Assembly: GCF_003713065.1 (NCBI RefSeq)
Contig: NZ_CP033433.1
Location: 2,329,001-2,393,000 of the forward strand
From: Cohnella candidum
Lineage (GTDB): Bacteria; Bacillota; Bacilli; Paenibacillales; Paenibacillaceae
Direction: 5' to 3'
Length of the DNA stretch: 64,000 bases
Each line of letters begins with the position of its first letter. Position 1 is the stretch's first letter. The notes below the pieces were generated by a model, which did no database searches, was not told where the DNA came from, and saw only the letters and a list, made by a program, of their open reading frames with translations. A program made the translations under genes and the position numbers. Below, piece by piece: positions 7,817-16,739 of the stretch.

Positions 7817-8905
7817 TCAATCCTCAAGACCCAATCGTTTTTTGAGTTCCCGAACGACGTCGAGTCCCGCTCCCCGGCTGGAGAATAAATTTTTCGCATA
7901 GCTGACGGCAAGCCGCCGGTCCGGATCTCCGAACGCGATCGATCCGCCATAACCGGCGTGGCCGAAAGTGGTCATTCTCGGTCCCATCATCGGATTCGTC
8001 GGACCCAGTTGGTAGCCCAAGCCTCTATACTGATCTTCTTGCATTGGGGTGATATGCCTGGCCGTTGCCGTACGCATTCGGGTCTGCGGCAAAAGTTCCA
8101 CTCCCTCTGCGCCTCCGGGAAGCAGGCAAGCGTAATGTTTTGCCGCCGCCTTAGCCGTCATGATGCCGTTGCTCGCCGGAATGCAGGCGTATCTCGCCTC
8201 GCGCCCGTTCATCCATTCCGCGAGCGGGCAGATCCAAGCCGGTATCGATTGAAGTCCCGTCGCGGGGAACATCTCCTGATCGAACTCTGGCTCCTCCAGC
8301 CAGGCGACACGCGGCTCGGCCTCTTCGGAGATGCCGACGTACAGGTCGGAAATGCCGAGCGGGTCCATAATCTCTTCTTTCAGAACTTGCTGAAAGGAGC
8401 GCCCGTCCAATCGTTGAATCATCTCTCCGACGATCCAGCTGAACGTGATGGCGTGATACTCCATATGTTCGCCGGGCGGCCATTGGGGAGTGAGACCTGC
8501 GATCTCGTCCCGCATCCGGTTCCAATCCGCGACTTCCGCTCTGCCGATTCCTTCCGGCATATGCGGAATCCCTGCCGTATGGGCCAGCGCGTGGCGAATC
8601 GTGGTCGCTTCTTTCCTATGAGCGCCATACTCCGGCCAGAGCTCGACGATCGGCATGTCATAGTCGAGAGAATGCCGTTCTGCAAGCACGTGAAGCATCG
8701 TTGCCGCGATGCCTTTGGTCACGGAAAATACGGGAAACAGCGTCTGATCGTCCACGAGCTTTCCCGTTCTGGAATCCGCGACGCCCGCCCATGCGTCCAC
8801 GATCAACTCGCCTTCATAATAGGCGGCCAGCTGAACGCCGAGTTCCCGTCCTTCCTCGACCATCTGCTCCAAAAACCGCTGCATGTGCCTCTGAATATCG
8901 CCCAT
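7817..8905 (-). CDS. Serine hydrolase of the beta-lactamase/EstB family
   Basis: 362 aa. Penicillin-binding-protein fold: SVTK (Ser61, Lys64) is the SxxK motif, Tyr150 in MEYHA is the YxN-like motif, and HAGYGG near the C-terminus takes the place of the KTG box. These features fit EstB-type cytoplasmic esterases rather than true beta-lactamases. The ATG at 8905 has GGAGGGGG upstream; an in-frame extension of 31 codons overlaps the thiolase and was not used. It starts 44 bp after the thiolase gene in the same operon. It may cleave 3-hydroxybutyrate esters or oligomers (inference from neighbours only). Confidence 0.85.
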   Translation of the reverse strand: MGDIQRHMQRFLEQMVEEGRELGVQLAAYYEGELIVDAWAGVADSRTGKLVDDQTLFPVFSVTKGIAATMLHVLAERHSLDYDMPIVELWPEYGAHRKEATTIRHALAHTAGIPHMPEGIGRAEVADWNRMRDEIAGLTPQWPPGEHMEYHAITFSWIVGEMIQRLDGRSFQQVLKEEIMDPLGISDLYVGISEEAEPRVAWLEEPEFDQEMFPATGLQSIPAWICPLAEWMNGREARYACIPASNGIMTAKAAAKHYACLLPGGAEGVELLPQTRMRTATARHITPMQEDQYRGLGYQLGPTNPMMGPRMTTFGHAGYGGSIAFGDPDRRLAVSYAKNLFSSRGAGLDVVRELKKRLGLED

Positions 8906-8949
8906 CCGGTTTCCCCCTCCGGCACGCCATCTTGAATGGATCGCTAGCG

Positions 8950-10134
8950 TTAGTCCCGTTCGACTAGGAGGGCGACACCTTGGCCCCCGCCGACGCACAG
9001 CGCCGCGATTCCCCGTTTCGCCTCCCGCTTCTCCATCTCATATAGCAGCGAAACGACGATCCGGGCGCCGCTCGCGCCGATCGGATGCCCAAGCGCGATC
9101 GCGCCTCCGTTCACATTGATCTTCTCCGGCGGAATGCCCAGCTCCTGCCTCACGGCAATCGATTGGGAGGCGAAAGCTTCGTTCAGCTCGAACAAATCGA
9201 TGTCGTCCAGAGAGACGCCGGTACGCCGCCGCAAGCGGCGAATCGCCTCAACGGGTCCGAGCCCCATTAAGGACGGATCCAGGGCACTGACGGCATATCC
9301 GCGAATCCGCGCCAAGGGTTGAAGTCCCCGCCCGGCTGCCGCCTCTGCCGACATCACGATCATGGCGGCCGCACCGTCATTGATGCCCGAGGCGTTGCCG
9401 GCCGTCACGATGCCGCCCTCTTTAAAGGCGGGCCGCAAGGCGGCGAGCCTCTCGACCGTCGTTCCCGGCCGCGGATATTCGTCCTGGTCGAACCGAACGG
9501 CCTCGCCCTTCTTCTGCGGGATGAACATCGGAACGATCTCCGCCTCGAATCGCTTGTTCGCCATCGCTTGTTCCGCTTTGCATTGGCTTTCCGCCGCGAA
9601 CGCGTCGAGCTCCGCTCGGGTCAGGCCGTAACGTTCGGCGACGTTCTCGGCCGTGACCCCCATATGAACGTCGGTCAACGCACACCATAATCCGTCCCGG
9701 ATCATCGTATCCGTCAGCTGACCGTCCCCCATCCGCAATCCGGAACGGACGCCTTCCACCAAATAGGGAGCCCGGCTCATGCTTTCCATCCCGCCCGCGA
9801 CGACCGCGTCCGCATCTCCGAGCAGAACGGATTGCGCCGCGAGAATGACTGCCTGAAGCCCCGAACCGCATACTCGATTCACGGTCAGGGCCGGCACTTC
9901 ATGAGGCAGTCCGCCCTTCAGCCAGGCCTGGCGGGCGGGATTTTGCCCGAGCCCCGCCTGAAGAACGTTTCCCATGATGACTTCGTCGATCTCTTCGGCC
10001 TTCAGGAATGCCCTTCGCAGCGCTTCTTGGATGACGATGCTGCCCAGTTCGGTCGCCGGCAACCCGGACAACGCTCCTTGGAAATTGCCGATCGCCGTTC
10101 TCACGGCGCCAACGATCACCGCTTCTTTGTTCAT
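8950..10134 (-). CDS. Acetyl-CoA C-acetyltransferase (thiolase)
   Basis: 394 aa, the usual length for thiolase II. NRVCGSGLQ carries the acyl-accepting Cys89, GHPIGASGAR the histidine and CVGGGQG the second cysteine. In this operon it would split acetoacetyl-CoA made by ScoAB into two acetyl-CoA, the last step of 3-hydroxybutyrate oxidation. The reverse, condensing reaction is also possible. Its ATG overlaps the scoB stop as ATGA, so translation is coupled. Cytoplasmic. Confidence 0.95.
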   Translation of the reverse strand: MNKEAVIVGAVRTAIGNFQGALSGLPATELGSIVIQEALRRAFLKAEEIDEVIMGNVLQAGLGQNPARQAWLKGGLPHEVPALTVNRVCGSGLQAVILAAQSVLLGDADAVVAGGMESMSRAPYLVEGVRSGLRMGDGQLTDTMIRDGLWCALTDVHMGVTAENVAERYGLTRAELDAFAAESQCKAEQAMANKRFEAEIVPMFIPQKKGEAVRFDQDEYPRPGTTVERLAALRPAFKEGGIVTAGNASGINDGAAAMIVMSAEAAAGRGLQPLARIRGYAVSALDPSLMGLGPVEAIRRLRRRTGVSLDDIDLFELNEAFASQSIAVRQELGIPPEKINVNGGAIALGHPIGASGARIVVSLLYEMEKREAKRGIAALCVGGGQGVALLVERD

Positions 10135-10808
10135 TGGGCCTCACGCAATCCGAAAGTGCCGACGTCCGGAACGGAGGGATCAACGAAGAACGATGCCTCG
10201 GTACACTTGCGGACTTCGTCCAGGGATACGCCGGGCTGCAATTCGACCAATGTCATGCCGTCCTCCGCAAAATCAAATACGGCTAAATCCGTGATCAGAC
10301 GGTGTACGACCCGGCGGCCGGTAAGCGGCAGCGAGCAGCGTTGCTTCACTTTCGACTCGCCGTGCTTGTTGACATGCTCCATGATGACGACGACTCGCTT
10401 GGCACCGTTCACCAAATCCATCGCGCCGCCCATGCCTTTGACCATTTTGCCGGGAATCATCCAGTTCGCGAGATCGCCCTCCTCGGAAACCTCCATCCCT
10501 CCCAGAATGGCCAGATCGATATGTCCGCCGCGGATCATGGCGAACGACTCGGCGCTGTCGAAATATACGGCGCCGCGGGCCGCGGTGACCGTCTCCTTGC
10601 CGGCATTGATGAGATCCACATCTTCCTCGCCATCCGTCGGATATGGACCGATCCCAAGCAAGCCGTTTTCCGATTGGAGCATGACTTCCACGTCCGCTGG
10701 AATATGGTCTGCAAGCGATGTCGGCATGCCGATGCCCAGGTTGACGTACATGCCGCTGCGAATTTCCTTGACCGCGCGCTCTATGATTCGGGTACGTGAA
10801 TCGCTCAT
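10131..10808 (-). CDS. scoB: 3-oxoacid CoA-transferase subunit B
   Basis: 225 aa. The SENGLLGIG motif holds the catalytic Glu47 that forms the CoA thioester. GIGMPT near the N-terminus and [13 protein letters not shown] are family signatures. With ScoA it moves CoA from succinyl-CoA to acetoacetate. AGGAGG lies 6 nt before the ATG; the frame is open further upstream inside scoA but has no ribosome site there. It overlaps scoA and the thiolase gene by 4 bp each. Confidence 0.95.
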   Translation of the reverse strand: MSDSRTRIIERAVKEIRSGMYVNLGIGMPTSLADHIPADVEVMLQSENGLLGIGPYPTDGEEDVDLINAGKETVTAARGAVYFDSAESFAMIRGGHIDLAILGGMEVSEEGDLANWMIPGKMVKGMGGAMDLVNGAKRVVVIMEHVNKHGESKVKQRCSLPLTGRRVVHRLITDLAVFDFAEDGMTLVELQPGVSLDEVRKCTEASFFVDPSVPDVGTFGLREAQ

Positions 10809-11515
10809 CCTAAACCTCCTGCCGCCGGGCGAACCGTTCGCCGCTCGATCCTTTTGTCGTAAGCCCCGCCTTGGATAACTCTCTGAACGTAGATGCCGGG
10901 CGTATGAATCGAATCCGGATCCAGCTCGCCCGGCTCCACTACTTCCTCCGCTTCCGCGATCGTGATCCGGCCGGCGGCCGCCGCCAACGGATTGAAGTTC
11001 CTCGACGTTTTCCGGAACACCAGGTTGCCGAACCGATCCGCCTTCCACGCTTTGACAAGCGCGAAATCGCCGATGATCGCCTTTTCCAGCAAGTAGTTCT
11101 TCCCGTCGAACTGCCGGACTTCCTTGCCTTCGGCCACGGTCGTTCCGACGCCTGCCGCCGTATAAAAACCCGGGACCCCCGCTCCCCCGGCCCGTAAACG
11201 CTCCGCGAGCGTTCCTTGCGGCACGAGCTCCACCTCAAGTTCTCCGCTCAGATACTGTTGCTCGAAATTTTTGTTCTCGCCGACGTACGAAGAGACCATT
11301 TTCCGAATCTGCTTGCTCGCGAGCAGCAATCCGAGGCCCCAATCATCCACGCCGCAATTGTTGCTCACGACGGTCAGACCGCGGGTTCCCCGCTCCCGAA
11401 GCGCCGCGATCAGGTGCTGCGGAATGCCGCACAAGCCGAAACCTCCCACGATCAGAGTCGCGCCGTCCGGGATATCCGCGATCGCTTCCTGCATCGAATC
11501 GACCATTTTATTCAA
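10805..11515 (-). CDS. scoA: 3-oxoacid CoA-transferase subunit A
   Basis: 236 aa. GGFGLCGIP is the glycine-rich CoA-binding signature of family I CoA-transferase alpha subunits, and the [11 protein letters not shown] and [18 protein letters not shown] blocks also fit ScoA. The start is probably TTG at 11515, 5 nt after GGGTGG; an ATG three codons later is the alternative. Its stop overlaps the scoB ATG, consistent with equal synthesis of the two subunits. Confidence 0.95.
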   Translation of the reverse strand: MNKMVDSMQEAIADIPDGATLIVGGFGLCGIPQHLIAALRERGTRGLTVVSNNCGVDDWGLGLLLASKQIRKMVSSYVGENKNFEQQYLSGELEVELVPQGTLAERLRAGGAGVPGFYTAAGVGTTVAEGKEVRQFDGKNYLLEKAIIGDFALVKAWKADRFGNLVFRKTSRNFNPLAAAAGRITIAEAEEVVEPGELDPDSIHTPGIYVQRVIQGGAYDKRIERRTVRPAAGGLG

Positions 11516-11540
11516 ACGAGTCCACCCCCCTTTCGTATCC

Positions 11541-12326
11541 TCATTGCGCGGTATACCCTCCGTCTATCAACAAGGAAGAACCGGTAACGCCCTTGAGCTT
11601 ATCGCTCGCGATCAATGCGGCATAGTCCGCGATTTCGCTCGCGTCCAGCAGCCGCCGCTGGGGGACGAGCGGGTAAATCACTTCCTCTAGAACGCGATCG
11701 AGTGACACTTTCCGCACCCGGGCCAAATCCTCAAGCTGTCCGCGGACCAGAGGCGTATCGACGTAACCCGGACACAAGGCGTTTACCGTAATTCCGTGCT
11801 CCGCCCCCTCCAAAGCCGCAACCTTCGTGAGTCCGATCAAGCCGTGCTTCGCGCTGTTGTACGCCGCTTTGCCCGCAAATCCGACGAGGCCGTTAATGGA
11901 GGCGATATTGAGAATGCGTCCGTAACGCCGCTCCTTCATCATCGGAAAAACGTACTTGATGCCGATGAAGGCTCCCGTCAACATCACCTTGAGCATCCGG
12001 TCGAACTGTTCGACCGGAAACTCCTCGATCGGGGCGACGTATTGCAATCCTGCATTGTTCACCAAAATGTCCAGCTTGCCGCTCGCTTTCCGAAACGATT
12101 CCAGCGCTTCCGCATACTGCTTCTCGTTAGTCACGTCGCAGTGCATTCCCATCGCACAGCAGCCTTCGGCCCTTAAGGAAGCTGCCGCAGCCATCGCTTT
12201 GTCACCGTCCAGATCGGCCAAAGCGACCATCGCTCCCTCTCCGGCGAAGTTCCGCGCGATTTCCAACCCGATTCCGCTGCCCGCTCCCGTGACGAAAGCG
12301 GTTTTGCCGGCCAAAAGAACAGACAT
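11541..12326 (-). CDS. 3-hydroxybutyrate dehydrogenase (SDR)
   Basis: 261 aa. Short-chain dehydrogenase with TGAGSGIG (14-21), NNAG, catalytic Ser143, Tyr156 and Lys160, and a C-terminal [13 protein letters not shown]. Asp38-Leu-Asp40 after the second strand indicates NAD(H). The assignment to D-3-hydroxybutyrate rests on close overall resemblance to bacterial hbdH and on the ScoAB and thiolase genes following it. It oxidises 3-hydroxybutyrate to acetoacetate in the cytoplasm. It is the first gene of a six-gene operon, with a cre-like site 44 bp upstream and a LysR regulator divergent. Confidence 0.9.
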   Translation of the reverse strand: MSVLLAGKTAFVTGAGSGIGLEIARNFAGEGAMVALADLDGDKAMAAAASLRAEGCCAMGMHCDVTNEKQYAEALESFRKASGKLDILVNNAGLQYVAPIEEFPVEQFDRMLKVMLTGAFIGIKYVFPMMKERRYGRILNIASINGLVGFAGKAAYNSAKHGLIGLTKVAALEGAEHGITVNALCPGYVDTPLVRGQLEDLARVRKVSLDRVLEEVIYPLVPQRRLLDASEIADYAALIASDKLKGVTGSSLLIDGGYTAQ

Positions 12327-12369
12327 GTCTTGTCATCTCCATATGAAGTGAATTCCTCGTTATTTCCAT

Positions 12370-12383
12370 TGAGAGCGTTTACA
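12370..12383. promoter_or_regulatory. cre-like CcpA site before the ketone-body operon
   Basis: TGAGAGCGTTTACA fits the cre consensus TGWAANCGNTNWCA at 13 of 14 positions. It lies 44 bp before the dehydrogenase start, suggesting glucose repression. Confidence 0.6.
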
Positions 12384-12440
12384 CTTTCCATTTTACAGGG
12401 TCGAAATTCCCAGGTAAAATTCATATATCGTATGGTTGCC

Positions 12441-12455
12441 ATAACGAATCGTTAT
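12441..12455. promoter_or_regulatory. LysR-type operator (T-N11-A)
   Basis: ATAACG-AAT-CGTTAT is a perfect palindrome containing T-N11-A, ending 16 bp before the LysR start and about 115 bp before the divergent operon. This is the usual place for an autoregulatory and activating site. Confidence 0.55.
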
Positions 12456-12471
12456 CGTGGGGGAGAGAATA

Positions 12472-13359
12472 ATGGAGCTTCGGAACTTGGCGTATGTACT
12501 CGAGGTCGCCAAACAGAAGAACATGACCAAGGCGGCGGAGGTGCTCAATACGACGCAGCCCAACCTCAGCAAAATCATCAAAAACATCGAAGCGGAACTC
12601 GGCGTCACACTTTTCGATCGTTCCGGAAAAACGTTCAAGCTGACCGACTCCGGCGCCTCTGCCGTTGGCCAATTCCGTGCCATCGTCGAATCCGTCAACG
12701 ACCTGCATGCCCGCCTTCACGATATTTCCACGCTGGAGAACGGGAGCCTTCTCATCGGCCTTCCTCCGGTGATCAGTTCCGTGTTCTTCCCCCGGGTCGT
12801 GGCCCCTTTCAAAAAAAAGTATCCCAAAATCGAGATCCGCATCGTGGAAGAGGGCGCCCAAAAAGTCGAGCAGCTCGTACGCATCGGGGAACTCGACCTG
12901 GGCGTAGTGGTCGCTCCTGTCGAAGACGAACAGCTGGGTACGGTGCGTTTCCTCGAACAGAAGCTGTTCGCCGTCCTCAACCGCCGGCATCCTTGTGCAA
13001 GCGATGAGTCGGTGGCCTTGGCCTCGCTGCGGGATGACCCTTTTATTTTGTTTCCGCAAGGCTTCTCCGTTCGAAAACATGTCGTCCTGGCCAGCAACCG
13101 TCTCGGTTTTGACCCGTCCATCGCCTTCGAGAGCGCCCAATGGGATCTGCTGGCCGAGATGGTCGCTTCCAACATGGGCGTGTCCTTTTTGCCGGAGGCC
13201 ATTTGCGCCAAAGTCGTGAATCCCGAAGTCCGGCTTCTTCCCTTGACCGATCCCGTGATTCCCTGGAATCTACGGCTGATCTGGAACAAAGAGAGATATG
13301 TGTCCTATGCGATCAAGGAATTCGTGCGTCAGGCGGAAGATGCTTCCGGGATGGCGTGA
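12472..13359 (+). CDS. LysR-family transcriptional regulator
   Basis: 295 aa. Winged HTH in residues 1-60 (MELRNLAYVLEVAKQKNMTKAAE, then TQPNLSKIIKNIEAELG), followed by a LysR substrate-binding domain from about residue 90. The ATG at 12472 follows GGGGGAG; a GTG five codons earlier lies before that site and was rejected. Divergent transcription from the dehydrogenase operon and a T-N11-A palindrome between them indicate that it controls the ketone-body genes. The effector is unknown; 3-hydroxybutyrate or acetoacetate is plausible. Confidence 0.9.
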   Translation: MELRNLAYVLEVAKQKNMTKAAEVLNTTQPNLSKIIKNIEAELGVTLFDRSGKTFKLTDSGASAVGQFRAIVESVNDLHARLHDISTLENGSLLIGLPPVISSVFFPRVVAPFKKKYPKIEIRIVEEGAQKVEQLVRIGELDLGVVVAPVEDEQLGTVRFLEQKLFAVLNRRHPCASDESVALASLRDDPFILFPQGFSVRKHVVLASNRLGFDPSIAFESAQWDLLAEMVASNMGVSFLPEAICAKVVNPEVRLLPLTDPVIPWNLRLIWNKERYVSYAIKEFVRQAEDASGMA

Positions 13360-13396
13360 GAAGCGGTCAACTGCAGCTTCGTGCTCGCTTGCTGCA

Positions 13397-14740
13397 TCAC
13401 TCCGGCGATTCTGCGGCATCCAGGCACAAGATCCAATCCTGATCTCGTCCACTGGCGGGCGCGATGAACCGCCGCTTCCCTTCGGCATTCGGAAAACGGC
13501 CGGCCGGTATCCATGCACCATCGCTCGTATTGAACCAGGACGCCTCCGCAAATGGAGCATCCAATACCCCCATGACGACATCCGCGTATAGGCCGTTCGG
13601 GCAGAAGACCAGCGCAAACCGTTCGCCGCGAGCCGCAACGCGTCGGCATTCGCCGGGGAGATTTCCGGCTAGGAGCGCCAAGTCCGGGCGCAGCTCCAGC
13701 CACCTCCTTGCCTGCATGAGTGCCTTGACGTGTCTCATTTGCTCCGCACCCGGTCGGCGCAGCGCCTCCTTCCAGCCCATAATGAAGAACGGCTCCTCAG
13801 GATTAACCCCGACGAAGCCTCCGTCGTTCATCGACCAGACGGAATGGTGTCCGTATGTATGTCCGAAGGCGCCGGAGAGCAGCGCATAATACGCCGCACG
13901 GCGCACGTGAACCGCGTCAAAATAACCGTTCTCCGCCTTGAAACGAATCGGCAGGTCCTCGTAGCACGGCTCTGCGTCAAGTACGGGCTTGACCGGCGAC
14001 ATCGCATAGCAGGCGGCGACAAGCTCGTCGTTCGTCGGCTTGGCATGAAGATGGCCCGATTGCACCATGTTGAAGTCAAGCCAAGGCTCATCGTGCAGCT
14101 GTCGGGCCGAGCTGTCCGGGCCGGTCGGATGGAAGGTCATAAGGTGGCTCCCGCCGTCGCCTTCGCGCAGCCCCTCCGCCATGGCGCAAACGATTTCGAA
14201 GTGCCGGCGGGTATGCAGCGGGCGGTCTCCCCCGAGCACCCAAACAAGACCCGGAACGTCCCTGTATCGGTTTCCAAGCCATTTGCCGTACACGTACGCG
14301 TTCTCCACCGTGAAGATTTCAGGCTCCTTCTCCCACGGCCAGCGATGGATCCGGTTCCCCCAAGCAGGCAGTAAGGCAATATAGAGTCCGAGCTCATTGG
14401 CTTTGCTTATCGTATAGTCAACATGGTCCCAGTACGAGTAATCTCCCTTAAGGTCCGGCCGTTTCGGGTCTGGAACACCATCCGCGGCGAGCTGGAGCGG
14501 TTCCCTTCCGTAGGCGTTCCCCTTCCCGTACGTCTCGTCAAGCTCGGCCAAGGCAACCGCCTGTACGACCGTGAAGCCTTGCTTAGCTCGGGTGGCGAGA
14601 TAGTACAGGATTTCCTCCCGGTTCAGATTGTGAAAAAGCTCCCACGCGGTATCGCCGAGCCAGTAGAAAGGAATTCCGTCTTCGTGCACCAGGAAACGAC
14701 GGTTTTCGCTGACCCTGAGCCGCTTCATCGATTTTCCCAT
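13397..14740 (-). CDS. GH140-like apiosidase (DUF4038 family)
   Basis: 447 aa. The N-terminal part (FYWLGDTAWELFHNLNREEILYYL in outline) is the DUF4038/apiosidase-like TIM barrel. Candidate catalytic acids are the Asp in VLGGDRP and the Glu in VLDAEPCYED. A C-terminal beta domain fits the collagen-binding-2 family usually attached. The family releases apiose or rhamnose-apiose from rhamnogalacturonan II or apiogalacturonan; many members are uncharacterised. There is no signal peptide. The start ATG at 14740 has GGAGG 7 nt upstream; a GTG two codons earlier is rejected. It is convergent with the LysR gene. Confidence 0.75.
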   Translation of the reverse strand: MGKSMKRLRVSENRRFLVHEDGIPFYWLGDTAWELFHNLNREEILYYLATRAKQGFTVVQAVALAELDETYGKGNAYGREPLQLAADGVPDPKRPDLKGDYSYWDHVDYTISKANELGLYIALLPAWGNRIHRWPWEKEPEIFTVENAYVYGKWLGNRYRDVPGLVWVLGGDRPLHTRRHFEIVCAMAEGLREGDGGSHLMTFHPTGPDSSARQLHDEPWLDFNMVQSGHLHAKPTNDELVAACYAMSPVKPVLDAEPCYEDLPIRFKAENGYFDAVHVRRAAYYALLSGAFGHTYGHHSVWSMNDGGFVGVNPEEPFFIMGWKEALRRPGAEQMRHVKALMQARRWLELRPDLALLAGNLPGECRRVAARGERFALVFCPNGLYADVVMGVLDAPFAEASWFNTSDGAWIPAGRFPNAEGKRRFIAPASGRDQDWILCLDAAESPE

Positions 14741-14966
14741 TCCCACTCCTCCATTCGTGTTGATGCTCCTCTAACATTACCATCGCGTTTCGGAGACTAG
14801 CCATTTCCATTCTTCCGACGTTTGTGACGGATTCAACGACGTTTCTCCCAAAACAAAACGACAAAATTGTCAGGGTGAGACATATAGCTAAACTTATTGC
14901 ATCGGTCCTGAATAAATTGAAACCGTACATTGGACACGAGGAGGAATTTCAATTCCTGCAATAAGT

Positions 14967-15998
14967 GTGATTAGGACGATACGAGTAGGAGAGGCTCCGA
15001 ACGATATCGCGTTAAACCGGCGCACAAACAAGCTATATGTGGCGAACAACCGGAGCAACACCGTATCGGTCATTAACAGCGGCACCAATCGAGTCATCGC
15101 GACCATCAAAGGCGTGAAGGGTGCGGCTACGGTTACGGTCAACCCGTGCACGAACCGGATTTACGTCGCGGGATCAGCGGGAAATTTGTTCATTATCGAC
15201 GGCAGGACGGATACCCTCATCAAAACGTTCAACGTCGGGGGTGCCTTTTCATCGATTGCGGTTAATGTGCGTACGAATCTGGTCTACTCGCTGAACATCG
15301 TGAAGAACGCCGTAACCGTCATTGACGGCAAGCTCAAAAAAATCGCAGCGACAATAAAAGTCGGCAAGCAGGTCCTTGCCGGATTACCGAATACGGTCGG
15401 TGTCAATCCCTTCGTTAACCGCATCTACGTCTTGAATACAGATGCAGATACGATGTCCGTCATCGACGGGTGCTCGAATAAGGTAGTCAAGACGATCAAA
15501 ATCGGGAATAAACCCTCTTCGCTTGCCATCAATTTACGTACGGACCGGATTTATGCCGCGACTTCAACGAATGCCGGCTCTGTCGCAGTCGTCGACGGGC
15601 GAAATAATAAACTGATCAAGATCATCTCAGGTGTCGGCTCCGTCGGTACCATGGCCATCAACCCGATCACAAACCGGATCTATGCGCCGGATGATACGAC
15701 AGGCAGCAAAAATGTGGCCGTCATCAGCGGTGCCAACAACAAATTGATTGCCACGGTCGTCAACGGTGAATCCCCGGTGCTGGCAGTCGTGAACCAAAAG
15801 CTGAATCGGATTTACGTCGCCACCGCCATTGGGGAATCGTCTCGAGAAAGAGTATTCGTCATCAACGGAGCGAACAACAAGATCATTGCCAACGTCCGAG
15901 TCGGTCTGAGCACATTGTCGGGTGTCGTCAACGAAAAGAACAATCGCGTTTACATGGCGAACCAAGGCGAGAACACGATATCGGTGATCGCGGGGTAG
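14967..15998 (+). CDS. YVTN-family beta-propeller protein
   Basis: 343 aa made of about seven repeats of the pattern VG..P..IA.N..TNR.YV.N......VI.G..N..I.TI. YVTN repeats fold into a beta-propeller; function here is unknown and there is no signal peptide or anchor. The start is uncertain. GTG at 14967 has its only AGGAGG 22 nt away, whereas an in-frame ATT at 14952 is exactly 7 nt from it and would complete the first repeat (PAISVIRTIRVG). The DUF1259 gene follows 33 bp downstream on the same strand. Confidence 0.8.
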   Translation: MIRTIRVGEAPNDIALNRRTNKLYVANNRSNTVSVINSGTNRVIATIKGVKGAATVTVNPCTNRIYVAGSAGNLFIIDGRTDTLIKTFNVGGAFSSIAVNVRTNLVYSLNIVKNAVTVIDGKLKKIAATIKVGKQVLAGLPNTVGVNPFVNRIYVLNTDADTMSVIDGCSNKVVKTIKIGNKPSSLAINLRTDRIYAATSTNAGSVAVVDGRNNKLIKIISGVGSVGTMAINPITNRIYAPDDTTGSKNVAVISGANNKLIATVVNGESPVLAVVNQKLNRIYVATAIGESSRERVFVINGANNKIIANVRVGLSTLSGVVNEKNNRVYMANQGENTISVIAG

Positions 15999-16031
15999 TC
16001 CCTCGGTTCATAGACAAGGGAGGAAAGATAG

Positions 16032-16424
16032 ATGCCTAGTAGCGGCGGTTCGCTTTGTGATCGGTTCTCAAGGGTGATCGGGGGTGAACCCGGCTTTGCC
16101 GGCGGAAAATGCGTCTCGACCATCAATCGGAATCGAATAAGAGCAACCATATTAGGAAAGAGATTTCGAGTCACGTCTTCTTTTTCGTTCGAATCCCTCA
16201 ATGAAAGAACCGGCAAGTCGCTTTGTTTGGGTAGAGCGGCTTTTTTAGAGAAAGAGGTCAATCCATTTATAAAAGCCATTCGAAATCAAGGAATCAAAGT
16301 ATCGTCCGTCCATAACGAGTGGCTATTCGATCGACCCCGCCTGATCTATATCAATGTTGAAGCCGTAGAGAGGCCACTTGTCTTTGCAAGAAAAATCAGG
16401 AGAGCGTTGGATGCGACTCATTGA
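16032..16424 (+). CDS. DUF1259 (LppY/LpqO-like) domain protein
   Basis: 130 aa. The C-terminal half (KVSSVHNEWLFDRPRLIYIN, then LARK/FARKIRRALDAT) carries the DUF1259 pattern, in which a conserved histidine-asparagine pair precedes W-L. It is a single domain without signal peptide, whereas many family members carry two tandem domains, so it is short. GGGAGG lies 8 nt before the ATG. It is probably co-transcribed with the YVTN gene. The function of the family is not known. Confidence 0.65.
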   Translation: MPSSGGSLCDRFSRVIGGEPGFAGGKCVSTINRNRIRATILGKRFRVTSSFSFESLNERTGKSLCLGRAAFLEKEVNPFIKAIRNQGIKVSSVHNEWLFDRPRLIYINVEAVERPLVFARKIRRALDATH

Positions 16425-16457
16425 GGGTTTCTTTTTATATATAAAAAAAGTGTGTGG

Positions 16458-16582
16458 TGTCAGAATTGGTGAGAAAATTCATGCATAATCCCTTATGCAG
16501 TCAAGCATCATTTTCAAAATTGTTGAGAAGTAACTATGGACTGGCTATTTTGTCAGCTCATTTTTCTAAATTAATGAGAAAA
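16458..16582. repeat. Three-copy repeat AATTGNTGAGAA, possible mobile-element end
   Basis: Copies at 16464-16477 (AATTGGTGAGAAAA), 16518-16530 (AATTGTTGAGAAG) and 16569-16582 (AATTAATGAGAAAA), 54 and 51 bp apart, the first preceded by TGTCAG. Evenly spaced repeats at one terminus recall the transposase-binding repeats of IS21-like elements. No transposase and no opposite end are present. Confidence 0.4.
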
Positions 16583-16632
16583 AATGCAACTGGTTAAATG
16601 TATAAATATACGGAATGCAGAATGGAATAAGG

Positions 16633-16664
16633 AAAAAAAATGAGCAACCGCAATGGTTGCTCAT
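16633..16664 (-). terminator. Terminator of the GH2 gene
   Basis: Minus-strand stem ATGAGCAACC/GGTTGCTCAT, loop ATTGC, followed by eight T. Confidence 0.85.
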
Positions 16665-16739
16665 ACTGTAATTATGATAAATTCATTACTCCTCTGTTTC
16701 AAAGTCAAGCTTATTGAGAGCTATGCTATCCTCTTCCAT

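Larger units (their letters stand above)
16425..16739. other. A+T-rich intergenic region with three related repeats
   Basis: No coding sequence is credible here. It contains an A+T-only palindrome near 16431-16449, three imperfect copies of AATTGNTGAGAA (separate entry), and the terminator of the GH2 gene. Its composition is clearly more A+T-rich than the flanking genes. Confidence 0.6.

Noticed and set aside
8906-8998. 31-codon N-terminal extension of the serine hydrolase
   Set aside because: It overlaps the end of the thiolase gene and lies before the GGAGG site that serves the ATG at 8905.
16431-16449. Terminator after the DUF1259 gene
   Set aside because: The palindrome is made only of A and T, so it would be a weak stem; not listed as a terminator.
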